From NCBI RefSeq assembly GCF_030651745.1, contig NZ_JAUSCC010000045.1, positions 1-48,428 of the forward strand: DNA of 48,428 nt, read 5' to 3'. Of this stretch, positions 10,001 through 19,423 are shown piece after piece. The notes beneath the pieces are model-generated. The model was not told the origin of the DNA. It made no database searches and was given only the letters and a program-made list of their open reading frames with translations. Numbering within the stretch: the first letter of the stretch is position 1; the number at the start of each line of letters is the position of its first letter. This stretch comes from Methylophaga sp. (GTDB lineage: Bacteria > Pseudomonadota > Gammaproteobacteria > Nitrosococcales > Methylophagaceae). The position numbers were made by a program, and so were the translations under genes.

Positions 10001-10516
10001 ATGCTATCAATTTCTACCAAACTTGATCATATCCACACCGATACCGTGATTGCGGATGTGGTTGCCTTAAGTTTTGATTTACGCCAGAAAAGCCGCCTTC
10101 GTGTTACTTTGCAATCCGGTATTGAGGCTGCATTATATATGCAACGCGGTACTATTCTGCGAGGCGGTGATTTCTTGCAGGCTGATAGCGGTGAAATCAT
10201 TGAAGTGATAGCCGCTGATCAGGCTGTGATGAAAGTGACTGCTACCACTTCTAAAGCTTTAACACGAGCAGCTTATCATTTGGGTAATCGTCATGTTCCG
10301 CTGGAAATTGGTGATGGCTGGTTGAAACTGGAAACCGATTCCGTGCTGAAGGATATGCTGCTGGGTTTAGATGTTCAGGTCGAAGAACTGCAAGCGCCAT
10401 TTGAACCGGAATCCGGAGCCTACGCTGGTAGCGGCGGACATCATCACCATCATGATCATGACGACGCGCATTCCCACGACCACGCACATCCCCACCAACA
10501 CGGCCACAGCCACTAA
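10001..10516 (+). CDS. ureE: Urease nickel metallochaperone UreE
   Basis: Delivers nickel to the UreG-bound activation complex. 171 residues. The N-terminal half has the UreE fold pattern (RQKSRLRVTLQSG, LYMQRGTILRGGD), and the core contains 'AYHLGNRHVPLEI' with a metal-binding His. The C-terminal roughly 25 residues are a His/Asp-rich tail (HHHHHDHDDAHSHDHAH), as in Klebsiella UreE, and probably store several nickel ions. The stop is one base before the ureF start. Confidence 0.96.
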   Translation: MLSISTKLDHIHTDTVIADVVALSFDLRQKSRLRVTLQSGIEAALYMQRGTILRGGDFLQADSGEIIEVIAADQAVMKVTATTSKALTRAAYHLGNRHVPLEIGDGWLKLETDSVLKDMLLGLDVQVEELQAPFEPESGAYAGSGGHHHHHDHDDAHSHDHAHPHQHGHSH

Positions 10517-10517
10517 A

Positions 10518-11198
10518 ATGCGCTCAGCATCACTGTCACGCCTCTTACAACTGGCCAGCCCGATGTTGCCGGTCGGTGCCTACAGTTATTCACAGGGTCT
10601 GGAATGGGCGATTGAAACTGGTGATGTGACCGATATTGAATCGTCGAAACAGTGGATTGGTGATGTGTTGTCGATTTATTTTGCCAACTTTGAATTACCG
10701 GTTTTACTGAGACTATTCAAAGCCTGGCAACAGATGGATGGCCCGCAGATTCAATATTGGGATGAGTATTATCAGGCTGGACGCGACAGCAGCGAAGCGC
10801 TGGCCGAAACCCGTCAAATGGCATATTCATTGTTAAGACTGCAACGGGATTTAGCCACCTGGCCTCCTCAAGTCGTCTTATTAACTGGCAGCTTGCAGCA
10901 GCCTGCTTTTCCGACTATCTATTCGGTCACAGCGTTGTGCTGGGAAATCTCGCTTGAGGAAATGTTGCATGCCTATGCCTGGTCATTTCTGGAAAATCAG
11001 GTCAGTGCGGTGATGAAAACCGTGCCTTTAGGTCAGGTAGCCGGGCAACGTATTTTGTCACAGTTAGCCATGACTTTACCCAAGCTGGTGGAGCAGGCCA
11101 TGCAATTGCCAGATGATGAGATCCAGAATTTTTGTCCGGCGTTAAGCATTGCCGGTTGTCGGCATGAAACCCAGTATTCCCGTTTATTTCGCTCATAA
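10518..11198 (+). CDS. ureF: Urease accessory protein UreF
   Basis: All-helical accessory protein that binds UreD and UreG and gates nickel insertion into urease. The conserved N-terminal 'LLQLASPMLPVGAYSYSQGLEWA' region starts near residue 9, and the C-terminal '...CRHETQYSRLFRS' is typical. The same frame is open back to 10371, but that part overlaps ureE and only encodes the ureE His-tail region in another frame. The ATG at 10518, directly after the ureE stop, gives the usual 226 residues. Confidence 0.94.
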   Translation: MRSASLSRLLQLASPMLPVGAYSYSQGLEWAIETGDVTDIESSKQWIGDVLSIYFANFELPVLLRLFKAWQQMDGPQIQYWDEYYQAGRDSSEALAETRQMAYSLLRLQRDLATWPPQVVLLTGSLQQPAFPTIYSVTALCWEISLEEMLHAYAWSFLENQVSAVMKTVPLGQVAGQRILSQLAMTLPKLVEQAMQLPDDEIQNFCPALSIAGCRHETQYSRLFRS

Positions 11199-11215
11199 AT
11201 TAAGAGAAAAGCAAG

Positions 11216-11824
11216 ATGAAAGAACCTTTACGAGTCGGTATCGGTGGCCCGGTTGGATCCGGTAAAACAGCATTAACGCTGGCCTTATGTAAACGCTTAC
11301 GTGACAAATACAATATCGCCGTGGTGACCAATGATATTTACACCAAAGAAGATGCCGAGTTTTTAACGCGCAACGAAGCGCTGTCAGCAGACCGCATTAT
11401 TGGGGTTGAAACGGGTGGCTGTCCGCATACCGCCATTCGTGAAGATGCGTCAATGAACTTGGAAGCAGTTGCCCAGTTGAGTAAACGCTTCGATCCGTTG
11501 GATATCGTCTTTGTGGAAAGTGGTGGCGATAATCTGGCCGCGACGTTCAGTCCGGAATTATCCGATCTGACCATCTATGTTATCGATGTTTCTGCTGGTG
11601 AGAAAATTCCACGAAAGGGTGGACCTGGTATTACCAAATCCGATTTGCTGGTGATCAATAAAACCGATCTGGCTCCGCTGGTCGGCGCTTCTCTGGAAGT
11701 AATGGATCGCGATTCCAAACGCATGCGTGGTGAACGGCCTTTTGTGTTCAGTAACCTGAAAAAGGAAGACGGTCTGGATCAGATTGTGGCCTTTATTGAA
11801 AAACAGGGATTAATGTTGAATTAA
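11216..11824 (+). CDS. ureG: Urease accessory GTPase UreG
   Basis: SIMIBI-class GTPase that hydrolyses GTP to power nickel transfer into urease. The P-loop is GGPVGSGKT near residues 9-17. The nickel-binding CPH motif lies in '[15 protein letters not shown]', the Walker B-like stretch is '[11 protein letters not shown]', and the guanine-specificity NKTD is in '[14 protein letters not shown]'. 202 residues, standard length. It follows ureF by 17 bases. Confidence 0.97.
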   Translation: MKEPLRVGIGGPVGSGKTALTLALCKRLRDKYNIAVVTNDIYTKEDAEFLTRNEALSADRIIGVETGGCPHTAIREDASMNLEAVAQLSKRFDPLDIVFVESGGDNLAATFSPELSDLTIYVIDVSAGEKIPRKGGPGITKSDLLVINKTDLAPLVGASLEVMDRDSKRMRGERPFVFSNLKKEDGLDQIVAFIEKQGLMLN

Positions 11825-11846
11825 CGCTTTTTAAGAGGGAAATAAG

Positions 11847-12416
11847 ATGAAAAAAATGATGTTAACGTTGTTGGGTTTGTTGGCTTTTCCAGCTATCGCA
11901 TTTGCCCATCCCGGCCATGATATGGCGAATTTTGCCAGTGGTTTCAGTCACCCTTTTACCGGGATTGATCATCTACTTGTGATGTTGGCAGTAGGCTATT
12001 CGGCCGGGCAGTCTCAATCAGCAGTACGTTGGCAGATACCGATGCTGTTTGTATTGTTTATGTTGGGTGGGGTCGCGTTGGGTTCGATGATTCCGGGACT
12101 GGCATTTGTTGAAGTGGCGATTGCGGTCAGCGTGCTGGCAATGGGTCTGGTGATTTTATTAAGCACGTCCATTAACCGTATTTGGCAGTTGGTGTTGACC
12201 ACCGTGTTTGCTGTATTACATGGTTTTGTTCACGGCCAGGAGCTGGTTGCTGCAGGCAATGGTATGGCGGCTGTGGTGGGCATGTTGTTAGCGACGATGA
12301 TTTTGCTCAGCTCTGGTGTTTACCTTGCCAGTTTTAAAGACCAATTAGGCTTGCTGGTGCAACGCGGTTTTGCAGCAATCTTAACGTTTAGTGGTGCTTA
12401 TTTATTGGTCATGTAA
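11847..12416 (+). CDS. ureJ: HupE/UreJ family nickel permease-like membrane protein
   Basis: Small inner-membrane protein of 189 residues, HupE/UreJ family, proposed to take up nickel. A cleavable signal-like N-terminus ends at AFA-HPGHD near residue 20. The metal-binding family motif 'HPGHD...GFSHPFTGIDHLL' follows, then about six hydrophobic segments with 'VLHGFVHGQEL'. Its position directly after ureG indicates that it supplies nickel for the urease encoded upstream. A GC-rich stem-loop follows the gene. Confidence 0.88.
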   Translation: MKKMMLTLLGLLAFPAIAFAHPGHDMANFASGFSHPFTGIDHLLVMLAVGYSAGQSQSAVRWQIPMLFVLFMLGGVALGSMIPGLAFVEVAIAVSVLAMGLVILLSTSINRIWQLVLTTVFAVLHGFVHGQELVAAGNGMAAVVGMLLATMILLSSGVYLASFKDQLGLLVQRGFAAILTFSGAYLLVM

Positions 12417-12430
12417 ACCAGATGGCTTTA

Positions 12431-12458
12431 GGCGGGGGAACATTAGCTATCCCCCGTC
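12431..12458 (+). terminator. Stem-loop after ureJ (weak terminator candidate)
   Basis: The stem GGCGGGGGA / TCCCCCGTC (one G-T pair) closes a 10-base loop just after the last gene of the urea block. There is no T-run, so intrinsic termination is uncertain. It could instead be a pause or mRNA-end hairpin. Confidence 0.4.
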
Positions 12459-12481
12459 TGACTTAGCGTTGAAAACCTCAA

Positions 12482-12497
12482 TACGCAATATTACGTA
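12482..12497. promoter_or_regulatory. Palindrome TACG-N8-CGTA upstream of the sensor-kinase gene
   Basis: TACGCAATATTACGTA is an almost perfect inverted repeat 54 bases before the start of the NCS1-kinase gene. A TACG-N8-CGTA layout suits a dimeric LuxR-type regulator, and the adjacent regulator at 16002 is of that class. Autoregulation is inference, and I found no second good copy in front of urtA or ureD. Confidence 0.35.
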
Positions 12498-12550
12498 GAT
12501 AAATGCCCCGCAGTCATACGTTAAGATGCGACTGAGTAAGCTATACGTGA

Positions 12551-15500
12551 ATGTCACTCAATTTTATTGAGCGCGGAGATCCATCAAGCCATGGGCTAAA
12601 TTTATCGGGAAATAACGCTTTGATGGATTCATCAGAACATAACGCGCCACAACGTATTGTTAAAATCCGCCGTGATTACAATACTTGGGTCGCCAACGAA
12701 ACGCTGGAAGACTACGCGCTGCGTTTCACTCCTCACTCTTTCAGAAAGTGGTCGATTTTTCGTGTCTCCAATACTGCACTTGGTGCTATTTCCTTTCTGG
12801 TTTTAGAGGTTATCGGCGGTGCCTTGGCGGTTAACTTTGGTTTTGTGAATGCCTTCTGGGCCATCCTCACCATCAGTCTGATTATCTTTCTGACCAGCCT
12901 GCCAATCAGCTATTACGCTGCGAAATATGGCCTGGATATGGATCTGCTGACCCGCGGTGCCGGATTTGGGTATATCGGTTCGACCATTTCATCATTCGTT
13001 TACGCCACCTTTACCTTTATTCTGTTTGCCCTTGAAGCCGTGATCATGGCGTATGCGATGAGCATGTATTTCAACTTGCCAATTTATGTCTGGTATCTGA
13101 TCTCCGCAGTATTGATTATTCCGTTGGTCACGCACGGGGTAACCTTAATCAGCAGAATTCAGATGATTACACAGCCGGTATGGCTGTTTTTAATGGTGCT
13201 GCCATTTATTTTTATTTTTGCCAAAGAACCTGATGCAGTTAGAGGCTTGATGAGTTTTGCCGGTGCTTCGGGTTTTGATGGTGGTTTTAATATTTACATG
13301 TTTGGAACGGCCATTGCTATCGGCATGGCATTGATTCCTCAAGTCGGTGAGCAGGTGGATTTTCTGCGATTTATGCCGGAAAAAACGCAAAAAAACCGCT
13401 TTCGTTGGCATTTAGGGGTGATTTTGGCCGGTCCCGGCTGGATATTTATCGGCATGATCAAGATGTTTGCCGGAGCGTTATTAGCTTATCTGGTGCTGAT
13501 GGGAGCCAAACCTGTTGAAGAAGCCATCAACCCCACTTATATGTATCACGTAGCATTCAGTTATGTGTTTTCTAACGCGGATATATTGTTGGCCGTCACG
13601 GTATTTTTTGTGGTGTTGTCGCAGGTCAAAATCAATATCACCAATGCTTATGCCGGTTCACTGGCCTGGTCCAACTTCTTTGCCCGTTTAACGCACAGCC
13701 ATCCTGGCCGTGTGGTGTGGTTATTATTCAATGTTTTGATTGCCACCATGTTGATGTTGCTGGATGTGTTCCAGGCTTTAGAGCAAATTTTGGGCTTGTA
13801 TTCGAATATTGCGATTTCCTGGATCACTGCTGTGGTCGCTGATCTGATCATCAATAAACCGCTGGGCTTGAGCCCGAAAGGCGTCGAATTCCGTCGGGCT
13901 TATCTGTATGACATCAATCCGGTTGGTGTTGGCGCGATGGCGATTGCCTCGTTATTGTCGGTGTTGAGCTTTGTTGGTGTGTTTGGCTTGGAAGCTCAAT
14001 CGTTTTCATCCTTTATTGCCATGTTTACCGCGTTAATTTTTTCCCCATTAATCGCCTGGTGGACCAAAGGCAAATATTATCTGGCGCGCCAGCCATATAA
14101 GTTTCATCCCGGAAAAACCAAAGAAACCTGCAGTATTTGTGAGCGTGAGTATGAGATTGATGACATAGCCTATTGCCCGGCCTATCAAGGGGCGATTTGT
14201 TCGTTGTGTTGCTGTCTGGATGCGCGTTGTAATGATGCCTGTAAACCTCATGCCAAACTGGATTCGCAGTGGCAGGCGTCGATGACCAAATTGTTGCCAA
14301 AATCATTGTGGGGTTATATCCAGAATGGAGTAGGGCATTACATTCTGCTGATGGGTATGACGATATTATTGCTGGCGTCTATCTTCGGGCTGATTTATCT
14401 GCATATCTCGTTAACATTGACCACCAATGCCGCGCAGATTTTGCCGGAAATCAAAATTGGCTTTCTCAAAGCCTTTGCAGCTTTAGTATTGGTCAGCGGT
14501 ATCATTGTCTGGTGGCTGATTTTAACGTCGCAAAGCCGAAATGTGGCGCAGCAGGAATCCAATCATCAAACCAGTCTGTTACAACGCGAAATCATGCTGC
14601 ATGAACAGACAGACGTCGAATTACAACGTGCCCGTGTGGTGGCCGAGCAGGCCAACAAAGCAAAAAGCCGCTATATCACCGGTATCAGTCATGAATTACG
14701 TACCCCGCTGAACAGTATATTGGGCTATGCTCAATTGATGGATAACAATGCCGATGTCACCGCTGAAAACAAGAATGCGATAAAGGTTATTCTGCGTAGT
14801 GGTGAACATTTATTGTCATTGATTGAGGGTACATTAGACATCGCGCGTATCGAAGGCGGAAAACTGCAATTTGATATCAAATCGCTGCGTTTTCCTGAAT
14901 ATATCCAGCAAATTATCAGCATGTTTGAACTTCAGGCGATTAATAAAGGACTGAAATTTGAATATGAAATAAGCTCGGATCTGCCACGAGTTGTGCGGGC
15001 TGATCACAAACGCTTAAGTCAGATCTTGATCAATATCATCGGCAATGCGGTGAAATATACCTCTGAAGGTTCGATTCATCTGCGTTTTACCCATGCGCGG
15101 GAGTTTTTATCGATAGAGGTGCAAGACACTGGTCCGGGCATTAAACAAACTGAATTAGATAAAATATTTGAACCGTTTGTGCGTGGCAGCGCGGCCCAAG
15201 GCGTTGGTGGTACGGGATTAGGCCTTACGATAAGCAAATTGCTTACCGAGCTGATGGGCGGGGTGTTGCATGTTGAAAGTCAGGTAGGCAAAGGCACGAC
15301 ATTTTTTGTCAGATTGTTTTTGCCATCGGTACGAGTGGAAGAGGATTTACCGATCCTGTCTACCCGAATGCCGGTCGGTTACAAAGGTCCGCGCCGTAAA
15401 CTGCTGGTAGTGGATAATGAACCGGTGGATCGCGAGCTGTTATTAAATATTCTTGAGCCACTGGGGTTTGAAGTCAGGGAAGCGGCATCAGGTGCAGAAT

Positions 15501-16009
15501 GTCTGCGAATTTATCCTGAATTTCAGCCGGAAATCATTTTTATGGATTTGGCGATGCCAGAGATGGATGGTTGGGAAACCTGCCATCTGATTCGTAATGT
15601 GCATAAGTCCGACGTCAAAATCGGCATTATTTCTGCCAATGCCTTTGATAAAAACCTGGAAAACTCCTCGGGTATCACCGACAAGGATTTCATTTTAAAA
15701 CCAGTGAATTTGTTTGAATTAATCACCTGGATTGGTGAAAGACTGAATCTGGAGTGGATAGAAAACAAGGAAGATCTGGCGATTGAAGCTATTGCGTCAG
15801 ACTATATGTTGCCATCCCATGAAGTATTGAACGAGCTGTTAGGCATGATCAACATGGGCTATTTGGTTGGGATAAGAAAACTGATCAAAGAGATTGATGA
15901 ACAACAACTGGCCTGCCCGCAATTTGTTGCGGAAATACGCCAAATGTCGGAAAAATTTCAATTAGGCACCATGAAAACCTTTATAGAAGAGAAATTAGCT
16001 GATGTCTGA
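12551..16009 (+). CDS. NCS1 transporter-like sensor histidine kinase with receiver domain
   Basis: A 1152-residue fusion. Residues about 60-510 form a complete NCS1 (purine/cytosine permease) type membrane domain with about 12 hydrophobic segments (FRVSNTALGAISFLVLE, LTRGAGFGYIGS). Residues 527-571 hold nine cysteines (TCSIC, YC, ICSLCCC, RC, AC) that look like a zinc-binding module. Two more membrane segments (about 590-660) and a coiled linker lead to HisKA with phospho-acceptor His 714 (GISHELRTPLN). The HATPase follows (NIIGNAVKYTS; DTGPGI; GTGLGLTISK), then a receiver with Asp 999 (FMDLAMPEMDGWE). The C-terminal 70 residues are helical with no obvious HPt His. The NCS1 part probably senses a nitrogenous ligand such as a nucleobase, hydantoin or amide (inference). 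It overlaps the response regulator by 8 bases. Whether it still transports is unknown. Confidence 0.9.
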   Translation: MSLNFIERGDPSSHGLNLSGNNALMDSSEHNAPQRIVKIRRDYNTWVANETLEDYALRFTPHSFRKWSIFRVSNTALGAISFLVLEVIGGALAVNFGFVNAFWAILTISLIIFLTSLPISYYAAKYGLDMDLLTRGAGFGYIGSTISSFVYATFTFILFALEAVIMAYAMSMYFNLPIYVWYLISAVLIIPLVTHGVTLISRIQMITQPVWLFLMVLPFIFIFAKEPDAVRGLMSFAGASGFDGGFNIYMFGTAIAIGMALIPQVGEQVDFLRFMPEKTQKNRFRWHLGVILAGPGWIFIGMIKMFAGALLAYLVLMGAKPVEEAINPTYMYHVAFSYVFSNADILLAVTVFFVVLSQVKINITNAYAGSLAWSNFFARLTHSHPGRVVWLLFNVLIATMLMLLDVFQALEQILGLYSNIAISWITAVVADLIINKPLGLSPKGVEFRRAYLYDINPVGVGAMAIASLLSVLSFVGVFGLEAQSFSSFIAMFTALIFSPLIAWWTKGKYYLARQPYKFHPGKTKETCSICEREYEIDDIAYCPAYQGAICSLCCCLDARCNDACKPHAKLDSQWQASMTKLLPKSLWGYIQNGVGHYILLMGMTILLLASIFGLIYLHISLTLTTNAAQILPEIKIGFLKAFAALVLVSGIIVWWLILTSQSRNVAQQESNHQTSLLQREIMLHEQTDVELQRARVVAEQANKAKSRYITGISHELRTPLNSILGYAQLMDNNADVTAENKNAIKVILRSGEHLLSLIEGTLDIARIEGGKLQFDIKSLRFPEYIQQIISMFELQAINKGLKFEYEISSDLPRVVRADHKRLSQILINIIGNAVKYTSEGSIHLRFTHAREFLSIEVQDTGPGIKQTELDKIFEPFVRGSAAQGVGGTGLGLTISKLLTELMGGVLHVESQVGKGTTFFVRLFLPSVRVEEDLPILSTRMPVGYKGPRRKLLVVDNEPVDRELLLNILEPLGFEVREAASGAECLRIYPEFQPEIIFMDLAMPEMDGWETCHLIRNVHKSDVKIGIISANAFDKNLENSSGITDKDFILKPVNLFELITWIGERLNLEWIENKEDLAIEAIASDYMLPSHEVLNELLGMINMGYLVGIRKLIKEIDEQQLACPQFVAEIRQMSEKFQLGTMKTFIEEKLADV

Positions 16010-16958
16010 AAGTTTGCTCAACGCGGTCGTTTTGGTGGTCGATGACACACCCGATACCCTGGCACTTTTACACGATGCTTTGGTGGAATCCGGTTATACC
16101 GTCCTGGTAGCTGATAATGGTTTATCAGCATTAAAAATCAGTCTGGAAGCAAGTCCGGATATCGTGTTGCTGGATGCCTTAATGCCAGGTATGGATGGTT
16201 TTGAAGTCTGTCGTATTTTGAAGCAGGATTTGAATACAAGGCATATTCCGGTGATTTTTATGACCGGGCTGACTGAATCCGAACACGTTGTAGCTGGCTT
16301 TTCAGCCGGCGGTATCGATTATGTGACCAAACCGTTAAGCCCGGTTGAAGTTATCGCCCGAATTAATACTCACCTTAAAAACTCACGTTTAATCAATCAA
16401 ACCCAAGGCGCATTGGATGCGTTTGGTCAGGCGGCCATCGCGGTATTGCCGAAAACCGGCAAGATCGTCTGGCAAACCCCACTGGCCAGACAACTGATCG
16501 AAAAATATATGAGTCACGAAGACGACTTGTTGATTCAGGACACCCCTGATGCACTGCAGGAATGGGTGTTGCAGTTACATCAGGGTGGAGAGCGTCGCTT
16601 ACGACCTTATATTGTGCATAAACCTACCGGCCGACTTATTTTTAATGCTGCCGATCTGCAAAGCGAAGAGCAGTGGTTGATTCTGCTACGCGAAGAATCT
16701 GAAACCGCTCAAATTGAAGCCTTACGGGCCATATTTAACCTGACTAATCGTGAATCGGAAGTGTTGCATTGGGTGATTTTAGGCAAAACCGATAAAAGTA
16801 TCGGTGAAATCCTCGGCACCAGTCCGCGTACCGTGAATAAACATATGGAGCATGTGTTTACCAAACTCGGTGTTGAAACCCGCACTGCAGCTGCTTCGCT
16901 GGCAGTGAACAAACTTCGCTCCTTAAGTGGCAGTAACAATTTCGGCGTGCCGGAATAA
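16002..16958 (+). CDS. Response regulator, receiver plus LuxR-type DNA-binding domain
   Basis: 318 residues. The N-terminal receiver has acidic pocket VVDDTPD, phospho-acceptor Asp 58 (LLDALMPGMDGFE) and Lys in YVTKPLSP. A middle region of about 100 residues resembles a small PAS-like linker. The C-terminal LuxR/GerE helix-turn-helix is 'LTNRESEVLHWVILGKTDKS' onward, with 'SPRTVNKHMEHVFTKLGVE'. Its start lies inside the kinase gene (8-base overlap), so the two form a phosphorelay. Likely targets are the upstream nitrogen genes or its own promoter (palindrome at 12482), both inferred from context only. Confidence 0.92.
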   Translation: MSESLLNAVVLVVDDTPDTLALLHDALVESGYTVLVADNGLSALKISLEASPDIVLLDALMPGMDGFEVCRILKQDLNTRHIPVIFMTGLTESEHVVAGFSAGGIDYVTKPLSPVEVIARINTHLKNSRLINQTQGALDAFGQAAIAVLPKTGKIVWQTPLARQLIEKYMSHEDDLLIQDTPDALQEWVLQLHQGGERRLRPYIVHKPTGRLIFNAADLQSEEQWLILLREESETAQIEALRAIFNLTNRESEVLHWVILGKTDKSIGEILGTSPRTVNKHMEHVFTKLGVETRTAAASLAVNKLRSLSGSNNFGVPE

Positions 16959-17075
16959 GGCGAGCACAGCTTTACCCAGCCGCATAATTTCTAATAAATT
17001 TCGTGAATTACAACGGCGTGATCATGAAACAACACTGAACAGGCTTTTGAGCCTTGAGATATTTCAGGAGTACTC

Positions 17076-17954
17076 ATGATTAAAGTCGGAACGGTTCAAC
17101 AAATCTGGCGTTACCCGGTGAAAGGAATGGCAGGTGAAAGTCTGAACTATTGCCATCTTGGCGATATGGGCCTTCAAGGCGATCGGATTTGGGCATTACA
17201 GGATACTGCTCGTCAGGAAATTCAAAGCTGTAAATTCCGGCCACAATTATTACGTTGTGTTGCTCGTTGTCGCAGCCCGCAAATGACTGGACCACATGAT
17301 GAAGTGGATATTCTGTTACCCGATGGTCGAATGATGGGCAGTGATGATCCGTTGATTCATCAGGCTTTATCTGAATTAACCGGTCATGCTTCGACTTTGG
17401 AATCACTACGCCCATTAGCGGAACTTGATTTCTATCGTCGCCACAAAAAAGATGACCATACCTGGCTGGAAGAATTAAAAGCGACGTTTGATCGTGAAGA
17501 TGGTGAACCGTTGCCAGAAATTCTCGATGACTTACCTTCAGCCGCGGTGGATTTTGTTTCAATTCCGGGAACATTCTTTTTGGTAACACCATTTCATCTG
17601 CTGACAACTGCGACTCTGGCCCATATGCAGCAACTCAATCCAGAAGCCGATTGGGATGTGCAGCGGTTTCGTCCCAATCTGGTGATTGAAACCTTGCCGG
17701 GTATGGAGGGTTTAGTCGAACAAGCCTGGGTTGAGAATAAACTACGAATCGGCCGAGCCACCATCGAATGTAACAGCGCCACACCACGTTGTGGTGCAGT
17801 AACGCGATCTCAACAAACGCTGGAATCGGATAGCAGCATTCTTCGAACTATTGTGCAAAAAGCTGATCAAAATCTGGGCGTCTACGGTGCAATCAAACAA
17901 AGCGCCGTTATTCGACTTGGCGATGAAGTCTTTTTACAACAAACATCCTGCTAA
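17076..17954 (+). CDS. MOSC domain protein
   Basis: 292 residues with an N-terminal MOSC beta-barrel region (IWRYPVKGMAGESL, GDRIWAL) and a C-terminal MOSC domain holding the conserved Cys in 'CNSATPRCGAVT' and 'LGVYGAIKQSAVIRLGDEV'. MOSC proteins handle molybdenum cofactor or sulfur transfer, or reduce N-hydroxylated compounds (YcbX, mARC). Residues 120-165 form a charged insert. AGGAG precedes the start. It stands alone, and its substrate cannot be read from context. Confidence 0.88.
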   Translation: MIKVGTVQQIWRYPVKGMAGESLNYCHLGDMGLQGDRIWALQDTARQEIQSCKFRPQLLRCVARCRSPQMTGPHDEVDILLPDGRMMGSDDPLIHQALSELTGHASTLESLRPLAELDFYRRHKKDDHTWLEELKATFDREDGEPLPEILDDLPSAAVDFVSIPGTFFLVTPFHLLTTATLAHMQQLNPEADWDVQRFRPNLVIETLPGMEGLVEQAWVENKLRIGRATIECNSATPRCGAVTRSQQTLESDSSILRTIVQKADQNLGVYGAIKQSAVIRLGDEVFLQQTSC

Positions 17955-18192
17955 TTTCTACTTAAAACCGATATTTATCAAAATCCATTACAGCAAACAG
18001 CAGAGCTTTTGCTGGTGTTGTTTGGGGAGATGGAAGACTGGTAACGGAGATTTGCCGGCTTAACACTCAGTGAAAGTGTTTTGCGAATATTACTGATAAA
18101 TTAATTAGAGTTTGTTTTGAAAAAGAAACAATTTTTATCCAAACTATATTAACCTAGGTTAAACAGACTAAATTTACTATTGAAGGCCTAAA
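17955..18192. other. Intergenic region with a 14-bp palindrome
   Basis: 238 bases without a convincing gene. A perfect palindrome TTAACCTAGGTTAA lies at 18149-18162, 31 bases before the next start, in a position suited to an operator. No clear -35/-10 pair is seen. Confidence 0.4.
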
Positions 18193-19392
18193 TTGCAAAA
18201 GCTTGTCTTATTATTGCTGTTAAGCATTTCGCTATATGGATGTAGTGGATCTCAGTCGAAGGAAAATGTTGCGCAGCTAGTTGATGAGACGGAGGATCTG
18301 GATCATCAGAGCGATGTAACTAAAGCAAAAGCAGCAGAAAAGAACCGAAAAAAATACGACGATGAGCTGCAAGCCTTATTTGCGCAGCCATATATCGATC
18401 CGCTAACTGATTATCTCAATCAATATGCTGCTGATGAAAATCGCACAGGGCACTTACGCAAGGTTCGTGCTGAACAAGAATCGCGTTGCCGGAATATCGC
18501 TGAAAGATATACAAGCCGTCCCCTTACGCAAGAGTCATTGATTCTTTATAAAGCCGGCTATAACTATTCCTGCCCTGCTGATGTTGAAGCGTTTGCCTTG
18601 AGAGTGGCTGAAGCGGAAGAGTCTCAAGCCATTCAATCCACACTCAATACCGCCCTTATTTCCGATATAAGCAAAAAGCAATTGAATGATTGTTATCTGC
18701 TCACCACGATAAGTAATTTCCGCGAAGCTAAACAAGCCTGTATGGCACCAGCCAATGATGGTGATATACGCTCACAATTGAATATGGTGGCCATTCACAA
18801 AGCTCTGGGTGAATATACACAGGCATTGGCATGGGCAAAAAAAGCAGAGCCGAACTCGCCTCGGGCACGTTACCTGATAGGAGAGTTCTACGCAGCGGGG
18901 CAGGGTGTTGCTCAAAATCATCAAACCGCTTTCAAGTGGTTTGAAAAAGCTGCCGAGGATGGTGATGCAGACGCTCAATATAAAATGGCCTGGAGTTATG
19001 AAACCGGTACGGGCGTGCCAAAGAGTAATGAAAAGGCAATGATGTGGTACCAGCGTGCGGCAGCAAATAATAATATTCCGGCAAAGCATGCACTGGGCGT
19101 CTTATTGATTCAGCAGAGTCAAAATCCTTCAAGTGTTGAGAGTGGTTTGAATTGGCTAATACAAGCGGTTCGGGCAGGAGATAATGAGTCTGCACTGCTA
19201 TTGGGTCAGATTTTTCAGAAAAGTGATTTAGCAGAAGATAAAGCTCAGGCGTTGATTTGGTATGAATTGGCTCAAAAACAAGGTTCAGCAGAAGCAGAAG
19301 CATTGGCAGAAAGTTTACGAAAACAGGTTGCTGCTGAAGCAATCAGTGTCGCTCGCCAACAAGTTAATCGCATTCTTGAAAGCCAAAATTAA
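18193..19392 (+). CDS. Sel1-repeat lipoprotein
   Basis: 399 residues starting with TTG, chosen because GAAGG lies six bases upstream and because this start gives a clean lipoprotein signal (KLVLLLLLSISLYGC, acylation Cys 17). A charged region follows. The C-terminal half carries Sel1/TPR-type repeats such as 'AAGQGVAQNHQTAFKWFEKA' and 'YETGTGVPKSNEKAMMWYQRA'. Proteins of this kind act as periplasmic or outer-membrane scaffolds for protein contacts. The end overlaps the possible upstream extension of the GGDEF-EAL gene, so the two are likely co-transcribed and may work together. Confidence 0.87.
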   Translation: MQKLVLLLLLSISLYGCSGSQSKENVAQLVDETEDLDHQSDVTKAKAAEKNRKKYDDELQALFAQPYIDPLTDYLNQYAADENRTGHLRKVRAEQESRCRNIAERYTSRPLTQESLILYKAGYNYSCPADVEAFALRVAEAEESQAIQSTLNTALISDISKKQLNDCYLLTTISNFREAKQACMAPANDGDIRSQLNMVAIHKALGEYTQALAWAKKAEPNSPRARYLIGEFYAAGQGVAQNHQTAFKWFEKAAEDGDADAQYKMAWSYETGTGVPKSNEKAMMWYQRAAANNNIPAKHALGVLLIQQSQNPSSVESGLNWLIQAVRAGDNESALLLGQIFQKSDLAEDKAQALIWYELAQKQGSAEAEALAESLRKQVAAEAISVARQQVNRILESQN

Positions 19393-19423
19393 TAGTCTTT
19401 GGAAGGACGGCAAAGGCGAATTA

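Noticed and set aside
10371..10517. Upstream extension of ureF
   Set aside because: It overlaps ureE in another frame and encodes only the shifted His-tail repeat; the ATG at 10518 gives the normal UreF length.
17851..18063. 70-residue open frame after the MOSC gene
   Set aside because: It overlaps the MOSC gene, has no ribosome site and no recognisable composition or motif.
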